From Stereum hirsutum FP-91666 SS1 (taxonomy: Eukaryota; Basidiomycota; Agaricomycetes; Russulales; Stereaceae): a stretch of 64,000 nt of DNA. Shown here in pieces: positions 24,741 through 35,504 of this stretch (positions within the stretch are counted from its first letter, which is position 1; each line of letters begins with the position of its first letter). The notes below the pieces were generated by a model. That model was not told the origin of the DNA and searched no databases. It worked only from the letters and a program-made list of their open reading frames with translations. The stretch is from the NCBI RefSeq assembly GCF_000264905.1, contig NW_006763137.1, positions 70,014 through 134,013 of the forward strand. Reading direction: 5' to 3'. Position numbers and translations under genes: made by a program.

Positions 24741-26197
24741 TCAACTATAGTTACATAACGATGTTTGGAAGAAAAGCGGACCCACATTGGCACCTGGGTA
24801 TACGGTGAGCGGTTGCATGTCCATGGCGCCCGAGGCGTAACCACTCTTTTCGATGAGGGCCGATCGACCATTCAATCTGCGGACGACATTCACAATATGT
24901 AGGGTTTAGAGCCCGAGTATGTGAGACTTACAAAGCAAGAAGCGAATTTGAGTAGACTGAGATACTAATTAGGCGTTGCCGTGCAAGAACAGATAAAGTG
25001 ACTTGCCTTTCGTTCCGAAGGATATGAAGCACATGAACAAGACTAGAGGTTGATTTCCAGTCAATAAAACGGTACACTATTTGCGGGGAGAACGCTCACA
25101 TGTATTCGGTAAGACCAGGAACTACGGACAGAAGTGAGCCAACGGTGCGTACGTATGAGGAATAGACGAGAACTCACAAATACCAATTCTAAGGATGCGA
25201 CGATGCTTACAGTTGGCGAAAAGGAGTAGACGAGGATAATACAACAGTTGAGTTACAAAAATGTGCACCACAATCGATCCAGCTCACAAGGTCAGCATGC
25301 CTGTCTCTAGAGAGGAGCATGGCGGTCAGTACAGATCGGTTTCTCCATAGCTCAGGGGTATATACACACCTATGGTCCATCTGATGAGAATGTTCAGAAC
25401 TCCGTGTGATGCGGATCTGCCGTCCGGATACCGTCAGATTGAAGAAGCATATCGGACTGGAAAAGTTCTTACTGTCTGAAATCAGACTTTCTTTTGCACA
25501 ACCAATAGCAAAAGGCGGACATGTTAAGAACGTCAACTGCGACCGCTGCGGAAACGCAGACGCAGACAAGCCACCTATAGTTGCCAAGAAGCGTGGACAA
25601 CAGCGGAATTCCATCCGAGACAACAGCGAGGCCTATCGCTGTACCAACATGCACGGCCGAACCAAGCCACGATATGAGCGTAATGGGCCATTGTCGCGAA
25701 ATACAACGGATTCGCCACGCATAAAAACACTAAATACGCCCATCAGCATAGTGATAATATAGTCATAGATAGGCAGACCTGAATCATGGCAACGGAAAGG
25801 CTGCAGACAGGCTGAGCGAACACTCCAGTCCAATGGTTTGCGTCAATTTCCGTGATATTACCGTAGTCGCTGATTGAGGTGATATAGAAGTCTGCGCACA
25901 TGAGGCCTGTATGAAAGGTCTCCGTGATGCTACAGGACGCGTACAAAATTAAGTGCTCGGGAGAAATACGTTCGCTGGGTAAGCGTACATGACCAAGGGT
26001 ACCTAGCAGTAAAGCACGTTAGTTCTCTTTCCAAATCGTCCAGCGCTCTCACTCACTAGAATTCTGAGAATGCGGTTATCGGTTGTCGACTGTGACTGAT
26101 AATAAGTATAGGCCTGTGCAATCATGATGCCAAATAGCAGCAGCATGAGTAGTACCCCGATTTCCAGAGCTCCAAGAGTTGAATGAATTGAAGTCAT
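24741..26197 (-). CDS. DUF6534-like seven-helix membrane protein
   Basis: Predicted integral membrane protein of the large, uncharacterised basidiomycete family I know as DUF6534. The start at 26197 gives MTSIHSTLGALEIGVLLMLL and a first helix that ends in AQAYTYYQSQ, the classic opening. Later come ETFHTGLMCADFYIT (about helix 3), then LGNYRWLVCVCVSAAVAVDV (helix 5 or 6), and near the end VYSNSLLAL joined across an intron to LNGRSALIEKSG, the diagnostic C-terminal motif. The C-terminal exon runs through TVYPGANVGPLFF to a TGA at 24741-24743. I count at least seven exons. I could not fix every boundary, and one segment (about 25.2-25.5 kb) has stops in each frame that need short introns, so damage there cannot be excluded. 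The function is unknown. Confidence 0.65.
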
Positions 26198-26323
26198 CGA
26201 GGATAAGCGCAGATCAGTATGAGTACCTGCTCTTCGGAAGGAAGGAAGTAAGGAAGTTATATGGTTCATAAGGCCCGCGGAGCTTTCCAACAAGGCACCA
26301 TCCCCGTCAGACAGTGATCACTG

Positions 26324-27018
26324 CTAAGTAAACCAATCAGAAAAACCTGGCGGAGAACACATACTATGGAAACAAACAGATCTGGGAACAAGTATTCCGA
26401 TCGTGGTAACTGGTAGGAAAGCTACCAAATCAAACAGGACGGAGGGAGGGGCGTCAGCTGCCATGAAAATAGTATGGTTCCAGATCCTTTGACCGTGTTT
26501 CGATACACGGGGTCGTCGAATATAGTTGGTACAATAATATCGATAAAGAACAGCGAACAACGGCAGTGAAGATCATAGAGATCCTATCTTTGGATGTATC
26601 GCATACGGTGCCTCATAGCTGTAGCTGAAACAAGATTCGTTAAAGAGTAAAGCGTTTCAGCGCAATCCCTCTCACTTACCAGAGCTCTATAGCACTAGAG
26701 GGATTAAAATAGTCACTTGAGTTCGCTATTGGAGGGCAAGGAAATGTGAGGATACGATGAAGGTGGTCCGTGTGTGAAACATGGATCCTTGGAAGGGTGG
26801 CGTTCGTTCTTGACCATAGAAATTGAAGCTCGTCTGAGATCGGCAACCATCCTTCACTTCCTGATCCGGCAATCCACTACAACATCTAAATTGAGAGAAA
26901 GTCTCGAGGAATCAGGTCGGAAGCCACATACCGCAGCCACAGCCAACATCGCGTATCCATCACAGACGATGGCACCCAACACTTTGCGATGGGTCGTTCG
27001 TAGCAGTGAGACTGCCAT
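26324..27018 (-). CDS. Partial seven-helix membrane protein (unresolved model)
   Basis: Two protein-like minus-strand segments lie upstream of the DUF6534-like gene. The first starts at an ATG at 27018 (MAVSLLRTTHRKVLGAIVCD, then a hydrophobic stretch). The second (26560-26324) contains RYYCTNYIRRPRVSKHG followed by MAADAPPSVLFDLVAFL. That basic loop, a HG pair and a hydrophobic helix resemble the sixth and seventh helix region of fungal serpentine membrane proteins. The middle, about 26.57-26.95 kb, has no continuous frame that I could join. This may be the 3' half of a gene or a decayed copy. Confidence 0.35.
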
Positions 27019-27355
27019 GATACCTAGCGGTGTAAGCCGTGAGCCGTCTCGCTAATTAAAGCTTGACGTTGTCCAGCAGGTTTCTACAACCATTACCCGT
27101 GTTCCAATCAGCTAAGAATCGTTTCTGTACACAGCGCGAGCAGCAAGAATCCTGGAGGCTGCGGGGGTAAGTATCCGTGGAGCGGATCAGCGATTGACGA
27201 TGATGTGTATTTCTGTGAATGTTGAGGCGGTGACGTGATCTGTAGACGGTCGTGGATTATAGGATCTGCCCATCAGCAATAGCTTCATTGGCTGGGCGAA
27301 ATACACGTGGAATACATCGCCCTTGCTGGGCTGATACAGAGTGAGATATCTTGAA

Positions 27356-28891
27356 TCAATCGAATATTCTTCCGCCATCGACAACGATCTAGCGTATTCA
27401 ATTCTCAGTACACACTCACGAACGTAAGTTAGACAAATGGAGTGGCCCACTCACACTTTGACCTATGCACCCATGAGTTAGCAAAATAAAATAAATGGAT
27501 AGTGAGCATATGCGTCATCTTAGGGACGGCCGAAGCGTAACGGCTTTCACGTACCGGTGATGAAGCTTGAGTTCTCTGAAGCGAGGAATGAGACTAAGGC
27601 CGCTATCTCCTCCGGCTTACCGAGCCTACACAGGACCGTCGTGTCCTCCAACTAGGATATACCGACGACAACATGGGTATCAAGTAAGTTGTGTACCTGA
27701 AATGGAGAAAGGTAAGGATAGACAGACGAACATTGGTGTAGAAGGTTTTCGAGTCGGGAGACTGCGTTGCGAGGTTTCGTACTGCCCAGATGATACGGTA
27801 CATCGACGGGCCGAATTTATCGAGAAAAGAATGTGCTCACGCATATCCGTGGACGTAAAGCCTCTGCCAGTCGTTGAGATTCCAGACACTCAATTATCGG
27901 TATGAAGAGACCACTCACGGGGCATAGGCATTCACAGTGATTCCATATTGACCCAGCTCCGCCGCTATAACAAAGACCACATTCCTTGTCAGTCTCTTGA
28001 CCATCACGCTACGGTGGACGAACACATTCTCACCGACAGATTACGTCAGCCCACGGACTGCGAACTTGCTGGTGCTATAAGCACTTGCCATCGGGTGTCC
28101 TTGTTTCCCAGCGATGGAGCAGGCACCGATGATCCTTCCTCCGCGTCCTTGCTTGATCATCTGGCGAGCCGCGTATTGGTAGCCTGCTCGCGTCAAGAGC
28201 GGTTAATACGGAAGGGGTGTTTGACAGGGAAAAAAAGGGCGAGGGGTAAAAAACACGAACACAAGAACACGCCTTTGAGATTGATAGATAACATCCTATC
28301 GAGATCTTTGAGGGACGCTAATGAACAAGGGATGCGCGTTGAGATATCACCGCAGGAGACGACTGCGAGAAAAACAGACGTACTATCAAGGAAACTCGTA
28401 AATCCAGGCAATATTCCAGCATTAGCCACCATCTTACACACCGACGGACAAGGACCAGTAGACATCATGAATAAACACCAGCACCATCTAAGGTAGACGA
28501 TAGAGGTAACGAACCACGTTCAGACTTCCAAGCTCCTCTACCGCCTCTTCCACCATCCTCTTTACATCTTCTTCGGAAGAGACGTCGCCCGTAGTGATCA
28601 TGCATTTCTGCCCGGGATGTTTGTCGGAATAGGACTTGAGGATTTGAGCCTGAAGGTCTTCGAGGATGTCTTTCTTTGAAAGAAGGTCGTTGAGAGCCAG
28701 GGAGAACCCATCTTCGGCGAGTCGGAGAGCTATGGAGCGACCTAGTCCTAGCGATTCGGAAAAGTCATATCATGGACGGTGACAGATGGTGAGAAGCATT
28801 TCGTTGAATACAATAAGACCAGAGAGAGGTACCGACCTTGTGCAGCGGCGCCCGTTATGAAAGCGACACGATTTCCAGTAGCACTAGACAT
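27356..28891 (-). CDS. Short-chain dehydrogenase/reductase, acetoin-reductase-like
   Basis: Classical SDR, NAD(P)-dependent oxidoreductase with a Rossmann fold. Confident exons: 28891-28837, 28747-28515, 28432-28384, 28317-28261 and 28183-28045, followed by several short ones down to the TGA at 27356-27358. Motifs in order: cofactor loop TGAAAQGLG (residues 14-22), NAG in MVANAGILPG, NLKGVFLC, catalytic Ser in ACSIAG, YSTSK with catalytic Tyr and Lys, then AAELGQYGITVNAYAPG, LGKPEEIAALVSFLAS and a final exon reading IVVDGGRIFD. The ITVNAYAPG wording is typical of diacetyl/acetoin reductases, but the substrate is not proved. Two oddities: the cofactor loop has one residue more than the usual TG-x3-G-x-G, and the intron after VRGLT only keeps frame with an internal CAAG acceptor, not with the better TATAG acceptor. 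Confidence 0.85.
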
Positions 28892-30234
28892 GGTATTAGT
28901 GGTACTGATCAAGGATAGATCTGGCGTTGGGAGAACGAGAGCAGCGGTGTGCACTGTAGCGGTGGAAATATAGGGGTAAAGACTCGGATCAGCCTTAGAT
29001 ACACATGATGAGACCCCGCAGGAAAGACCCGCAAAACCATGGAAAACCTTCAGATGACCGAACCATGAGATGTCAGCAGATAATCACAAGCTGGCGAGAA
29101 GGGCTTCCAATCCTCATGCCTACTTCCCATAGCGCTAGTATGGCCGATAGTAGTAGCCTGAGTAGGTATCTGGCTCTCATTGACTCACTCGACATGATGG
29201 TTTTTCGGACAACACCATCGACATAAGGAGCTGAAGAAGAAGAATGGACCCACCGTTGGCGCTGGTGTCGCTGGATCTGGTGCTTCTTGGAGACTACAAC
29301 GCAGTCGTGTATCACTCTGTTCCTCGATGCGATGCAAGAGTTTTAGTCCTGAGTCAGAAGGAGAAAGATGGTGTAAAGCTGGCAAGACCCCGTAGGAGAG
29401 TCATATGGGCCTGATATGAACATGGTGGTGCCTCTATCCCAAGGAAAATGCTACCGTTAAATTTGCCTACTGAGAAACGACCAGATGCCTAGAAAGAGAC
29501 ATAGAGCACGTTTCGGGACAACTAAAAACGATGGGGCTTACGAAGGTCGAAATCAACGACTCCTCTATGGACGTTGTATGGATGTCCCGATACTTAACGA
29601 TCGTTGTGGATGAAGTCAAGAATGAAGATGCAATCGTGTGCCGCGCCACCCGCAGTGATACTTACCGAAATAAGCGCCACGCCACACCACCCGCGGTCAA
29701 CTGTCAGTAAAAACTGCCCTGTTTCATGGCCACGAGCATCGCACTCGACAAATACCGCGACAATTCGACAACCTTCATCATCCTCTTCGACCTAACCATC
29801 ATGTTGCACAAAAATCTTCCCCGCTCAAAATCCCTCGAATATTCCTTGTCTTTTTATTGCTTGGCTCGGCGCAAGCCGACGGCATGCGCGTACGGGGGCT
29901 TTACCAAACTTTGACGAATCGGTAGAAGTCGTCGCATCCGTCTTGAGGACGAACCGCGACAGTCGAACAACCCGTCAACGAGCAGCTGCTCCTCTCCCTC
30001 AGACTCGTACCATTGCCATCGGCTCCTTGGCCTTCATATACAAAGCTTGGATTTCGAGACTTGACTTGACCTCCACACGTCGCCGGACTTGCTTTCGCGA
30101 AGTTTCTGTTGACGGGTATGTACAGTTTTCTGATGTTGACAAGCTGGGGTAATGACTGGGAGAAGTATAGAAACTAGCCACTTATATTTGACTTGTTGAA
30201 ATCGGACGCTTGAAAGAGAAAACATTGGGTAGAC
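28892..30234. other. Interval without a supportable gene
   Basis: Short unrelated open frames only. The part next to 30235 is probably the promoter and leader of the phosducin-like gene, and the part near 28.9-29.0 kb the promoter of the dehydrogenase. These two genes are divergent. Confidence 0.45.
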
Positions 30235-31724
30235 ATGGTGCGTGTGCTTCAGCCGTTCGCACTTCCCCTGTCGACCGACTGGCTTGTTCTCTTGTCCACT
30301 TCTGTCGTACTCTTCGCCATGCTCACCTCCATAATTAGGCCGGCGATCGTCTCGAGGAACTTGTACTCTCGGGTGAACTCTTCAACGGGCCCTCCCGTTC
30401 CTCATCACCCTCCCGCTCTCCTTCCCCAGACTCCACCCCGTCCCGCCCCTGGCCTACCGAAGACATCTCGGATGCGAACACGGACGCTGCCTACACGCCC
30501 AACATAACCACCACCGCCAATACCGACGTCCACGACCCCAATGCTAGCGTCGGAACGGGCCCAGGTCGAACGGGTGTAAAAGGCGTCATTCGCGATCATG
30601 ACGAGGCTGCAGCGCTCTCTCGGGCGCACCGCGCAAGCGAAATCACTGCTCTGAATCGCGCTATGGAACGGGCATCGCTTGGAGGGAAGACATTCCTGGA
30701 GGAAGAGGCCGATAAATTGAAGGAGAGGATCGAGAAGGGAGAGACGGAGAAGGAGGTGTTGGAGGATGGCTCGCCGTTTGCGATGGGGATGGGGAGTGGG
30801 ATGGTGGGGAGAATGGTGGATGGAATGAAGCGGAGAAGGTTTGGGCATCTCAGAGAGGTGGGGGAAAAGGGCTATGTTAATGCGGTGGAGGGGGAGAAGG
30901 GAGACGTCTGGGTCGTGGTGCACATTTATGACCCGGTGAGTGTTCGCGTCCAGTCGTTTAGTCTGCCAAGATAGAGGATGACTGTGCTGTTTGGTGTGGC
31001 GAGAGTCGTTTGCGTGGTCCATCAACATGGTTCGTGGACTGTTGTGCTACATGCAACGGCATGGACCACATATAGGATCCCCACCGATCCGGTGCTACAC
31101 CTACATCTTCACCTATATCTACCCACATCCTGGACGCCGTCCCATCGTCCTGAACTATATACTCATAGAATCCCCTCCTTATCTCTAGGTACTTGACCGT
31201 TGCGAGCGTATAGACGACACACTCGTGCGTCTCGCCCGCATGCACTCCGACACCAAGTTCATCCGCTGCCGTGCCAGCGCCATCGGCTTCGCATCCTCAT
31301 CTTCGTCACCGTCATCCGCTTCCGCATCCGGCCCTCCCAAAAAACCAATTCGTTCCGCCGTTCTATCCTCCATAGACGAGGATAATCCATATGAGAACGA
31401 GAAGGCTGGTTATGATGCTGAAGAGGGTGAAGAAGATTGGGATGATGAAGAGGGAGACGATGGTGTGGATACGGACATGTTGCCGACGATGTTGGTGTAT
31501 AAGGCCGGGCAGTTGGTGCACAACTGGGTGAGGGTGGATTGGGAGGCGGGTGAGGCGGGGGTGAAGGATTTGTTAGAGAGGTTCATTTTACTCTTCTTTT
31601 CTTTGTCGCGTCGACTCATGGCATGCTCTATAGGAATCATATCATCGAGCCAAAACGGATGAGTACTGCTACTATTGGACTACCCATGGACGACGAGGAC
31701 GATATCGGATTGAACGCCTCGTAG
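30235..31724 (+). CDS. Phosducin-like protein (360 aa, 4 exons)
   Basis: Thioredoxin-fold co-chaperone of the phosducin family. These proteins bind G-beta-gamma or assist the CCT chaperonin. Exons 30235-30237, 30339-30935, 31189-31580 and 31634-31724 join in phase. The first coding exon is the ATG alone. It joins to AGDRLEELVLSGELF, a typical phosducin-like N terminus. A Ser/Pro-rich linker follows, then a helical part (SRAHRASEITALNRAM), then the thioredoxin-like domain with VWVVVHIYDP, a Cys-containing helix DRCERIDDTLVRLARMH, TKFIRC and PTMLVYKAGQLVHNWVRVD. Between TKFIRC and PTMLVY lies an insertion of roughly 65 residues that is Ser-rich and then very acidic (EEGEEDWDDEEGDDG). The C terminus is also acidic (PMDDEDDIGLNAS). 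Subfamily assignment needs an alignment. Confidence 0.88.
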
Positions 31725-32289
31725 GGTCGAGGAGACTCCCGCTCGTCGACTTCGTCTGCCCGTCGAGTTTTGACCGCCATACTACCATAGAGGAAGTCCT
31801 CCCGCTCAAGGGTACAGGCTTCGTATTTATTACTGCTTCCATTATATTTAATTACCAGCATCTTTATTACTCACATACCTCACAGTACTCTTGAGTGTTC
31901 TCTAGACAATAATCCCTCGCCGTCTTGAATAATGGTTCTGTGCACTATCTTTAACCGAACTCGTACAAACATATATATTGGTACATGTCGATCCATTGGA
32001 CTTTAGGCTTCTACTGCTTATATCTACTTGTCTGTGCATAGCTTATCCTACCTTTATGTCTGGAATCCCCATAGAACCACGGTGGATATATATCGCACCG
32101 TTCAGATCCTACGCCACACGCCACACCGAATGTAATCCAAGGAAACAAATCAAATACAGCACTTCATACATTTTCTATATCCTCATAGTCACTCCATGCT
32201 AAACCGCATCTCATCCACTGATGAAAGGCCGCATCCACTTCTCGACATACTCGCGCGGAACACCCCTCTCGACCGCATCCTTTATACCC
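31725..32289. other. Convergent 3' region
   Basis: 3' sequences of the phosducin-like gene (plus) and of the cyclotransferase-like gene (minus). The stretch 32218-32300 encodes, on the minus strand, the conserved C-terminal residues of the cyclotransferase in a shifted frame (see that entry). Otherwise nothing is seen. Confidence 0.5.
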
Positions 32290-32838
32290 CTATTCATCCT
32301 CCCAACATATGTACTCCTCCTTTGCCTTCCCATCCTCCATCATGACGCAATTCACATACACCAATACCTTTTCCGACCTCGCAATCTCCTTCACTATCAC
32401 AGCCTCCTTACCGTCCACGTCTGGTCGAACGTCGAAGACTTTCACCTCCAATTCGAGCTTGTTGTAAGCGCCCGTCGCCACACCTTCGTATCTGTCTAAC
32501 GCCACTTCGTCTACTCCATCCTCGCTCATCGCATAGAGCAAACCCCATACCTCGGTACCCTTGTACCTCTCTTCTTCATCCTTCTCAATTGCTTTTATCG
32601 TCGTACTTCTCCAATCCTCATCGACAACTTCTACTGTTTCAGTCGCCACGGGGGCTGCAACGGGGACGGGTACGATGTTGGCATAACCTCGTTTGTTGAT
32701 CTGCCACCGCCAGTTCTTCAATCTCGCGGGAGCGACGTATGGGCTGGATGGACAACGCATTTTCATCTGAGAGAGAGCGAGGTTGGACCCGTAGGCGAAG
32801 TAGAGTGGTCGGGTGGAGGACTCGGAAGTGGAGGTCAT
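32290..32838 (-). CDS. Gamma-glutamylcyclotransferase-like protein with frameshifted C terminus
   Basis: Single-exon gene of the GGCT/AIG2-like fold. The signature PLYFAYGSNL is at residues 12-21, and Glu118, in the DRYEGV segment, sits at the usual catalytic acid position. Known members release 5-oxoproline from gamma-glutamyl peptides such as glutathione. Translation ends at residue 182 after EEYICWEDE. Reading on from the same place in another frame gives GRMNRGIKDAVERGVPREYV and a stop near 32218, which is the expected conserved end of the family. The shift is explained by four extra bases (ATAT, 32307-32310) or one extra base, and no intron is possible there. The gene may therefore be truncated, or the assembly may carry an indel. 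The 5' end and promoter recur in the same orientation near 61 kb. Confidence 0.8.
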   Translation of the reverse strand: MTSTSESSTRPLYFAYGSNLALSQMKMRCPSSPYVAPARLKNWRWQINKRGYANIVPVPVAAPVATETVEVVDEDWRSTTIKAIEKDEEERYKGTEVWGLLYAMSEDGVDEVALDRYEGVATGAYNKLELEVKVFDVRPDVDGKEAVIVKEIARSEKVLVYVNCVMMEDGKAKEEYICWEDE

Positions 32839-33480
32839 GAGAAGCTGCTGACGCGTGGGTAGGAGCTCGAGTGAGCTATGCTCCTGTAGACTTTGAACAG
32901 CGATATGGATCCTTGTAGAAGGGATGGTCTATACTTTGCGGTATATGTCCTCAACAGTAATAGTGTCGCTTTGGTTTGCTAGCGATATGGCGGTCGTTAA
33001 CAAGTTGTGTTGTGACGTTGCGGACGATGGGGAACTTTCCTACGCACCGTGCTGTAGGTGCTGTGCCACAGTTGCATGCAGTTGTGGGTCATTCTTTGAC
33101 AAACTCCCATCGTTTCGTTTCCCTTGGAGAATTGATAGTCGTTATGCTGAATAGCTCCACTTCAGTGTAGAAGAGCTGTGGAAAAACGCGCAAGAAGCAA
33201 ACATATAGATTGAGATGAGGTAGAGTACGATACGAATTCGAAAGCTGAGCGGGTATTAAGTAGACTGTATGTAGTAGGGTCGATCATAAACTATCCATGA
33301 CGCGAAAAGTGATAGCGGATACTCGTGGCGTTGCTCAACCAATACTAGAGGTTGTGGAGGACGATGTTTTCGATGGGTAGATGGATGTGCGAAGGGCGGG
33401 ACTTGGGGAGCGCTAGGGTCGGAGCGATGGTAGAGAAGAAGCTCAGAAACGAAGGTTAGGACTCTGTGACTCCGCAAGGA
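32780..33480. repeat. Source copy of the 5'-region duplication (partner near 61 kb)
   Basis: This block, from the LYFAYG codons through the start codon and about 600 bp of upstream DNA, matches 61035-61480 in the same order and orientation. Shared blocks include CCCGTAGGCGAAGTAGAG, TGAGAAGCTGC, AGTTGTGTTGTGACGTT and GAAAGCTGA(A/G)CG(A/G)GTA. Several indels separate the two. Confidence 0.75.
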
Positions 33481-35502
33481 GCGAGCGTGGCTACATAGTC
33501 TGGTCTACAGAAGAGCGGGAGCGGGAGAGGCGCGACAAGATTTTTTGCTCGACGCTCAGAAACGAAGAGTGAGCGGGTTGTCGGGGATCGCAACCAATCG
33601 CCACGGCATCTCCCGCGTCTTAGACTCGGCTTGGCTTCGGCGCTTTAGCTCCCGCGTTTCTCTCTCTTGTCGTCCTTCCACTGCCCTTATTCTGTGCCTC
33701 GTCTCCAACCTCCTCGACAATTCCTCATTGGACCTCTTTTTGGATCCACGTCTAGCATTCTGGGTGCTTCTACCAATGAACGTTATACCTTGGTTCAACA
33801 AGTCTACTATTGGGTTGCCTCTGGTCACTATATCCTTCCTGCACAAGGTCTGACGTCTCTACAAAAGACCTTATATCCCGCTCTCTTCAATCTGTGCACT
33901 CTCTTTTGATACTGAATGAACCCATTACTCAATATGGTTCTTTCATCCGTGGCGCGTATTTACGAACTTGCATACTCGCCTGAGGCGTGTCTCCTTCTGA
34001 AAGCTCGCTATGCCACCGAGCCAATGGTGAACTACTACGATCTATAGTTGCTCCTATTTGCCATATTTTGGCTACAGTCGGAATCACAGCTCGCATCGTC
34101 AATAATAAATTGTGTCATTCTTTCATGCCCTTCAAACAGACTGTAAGTCCCTGTCTTCTCTTCCGTTCCGTACCACGCCCGTTCGTACACGAACTAACGA
34201 GAACTCAGCGGCGGTGATCCTTGAACACTGGTCTATCGGCAGTGGCTATCATGTTCTATGGGTTGTCGTGATGCTCGAACCCAACTCGTGGACTAGAGTC
34301 ACTTGCTCGTTATGAGACTTGCCACTACTCGCATCGTGGAAGTCCTCTCCAGATACGACGCTGAAGATTGATGTTATTAGAATGCTAAAGAACATACATT
34401 ACATCAATGGGCGATTTATGGCCCGAATTCATTCGTACGCGATGTCCGTGCACATCACGTCGGTCACTATCATACCATTCGTTTCATGATTATGCTTGCG
34501 CTGCAGTACTCGCCTGATATCGGCGGGTTATCTATGCATGATACATACGTTTATTTGGACAACATCTCGATACAAGACGCGCTAGTCTGCGGCCCTCATG
34601 CCAGTGTCATTGTCGCCTGTCTTGTGATGCTCGAATTTGGATACTTAGGGTTTTTGTCCTCGTAGCAATCAGAGCCATTACCAGTGGTCTTTACCCGAGG
34701 GGCTGTGGTGCTCGTTTGCAAGATGTTGCGAATCTTGGGACACACGGAGACCTTCAGAGCTCGCAGCACCCGACTTCATGGCAATAATTCTGCATAAATG
34801 CGTCAAGGCATGAATTAAGAGCATTCTGAACATGTGTGCTCAACAAACACTTCTCTGACCACTCTTCAGGACATATGCCTGCTCGCGTGCATATAAGAAG
34901 CTATCACTTCGTTTCAAAGGCGAGCCTTCGATGATTTTAGTAGTAATCACACGGGAGACCCTTGACCTTAGTATGCCGTTTGCCGTCGTGCCGTGGGCGT
35001 CTACTGCCCCAAGATACCACATACTCCCCATCAGGCTGATCTCATGTCTGTCCCCGAATGTTGTTTGGCTGTACTGTAATCAGGACTGTACCGATATCTG
35101 GAGTGTCCGACGAAGCTGAACCTAAGAAGAGCGATTTAACAAGGGTGCCGCCGACATCGCCGCCTTTTTCCTGTTTTTTTTTGGCTGGCTACAGCGCGGC
35201 GATATCAAAGGGCTCGCAGCGCGTATAGATCATCGCAGTTGTGCTTTTGCGATGCTTGGCGTGACCTTAGATCTCACATCAATTGTCTCGTTGGATTCAA
35301 TGGTATTTTCTGACATTTTATTTGGTCTGTGCCGTTGCACTCACTCGGTCATATATGTAGCGATGCACATTCAACGGTCCGAAAATTATGGTGAGCTCTA
35401 GCTGCGGCGGCAACATATCGAACCAATGCAAATATGGACTCTTGTGAGTTCCATTCCGTCCCCGATCAGTTTCAATCCCGCAGATGCTGCTAAATCTGCG
35501 AA
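32839..35502. other. Interval without a supportable gene
   Basis: The first 600 bp or so is the promoter side of the cyclotransferase gene and is duplicated near 61 kb. Beyond that there are only short frames. A plus-strand stretch at about 33.67-33.91 kb (STSSILGASTNERYTLVQQ) looks protein-like but has no partner exon. It may be decayed coding sequence. Confidence 0.4.
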
Positions 35503-35504
35503 TA

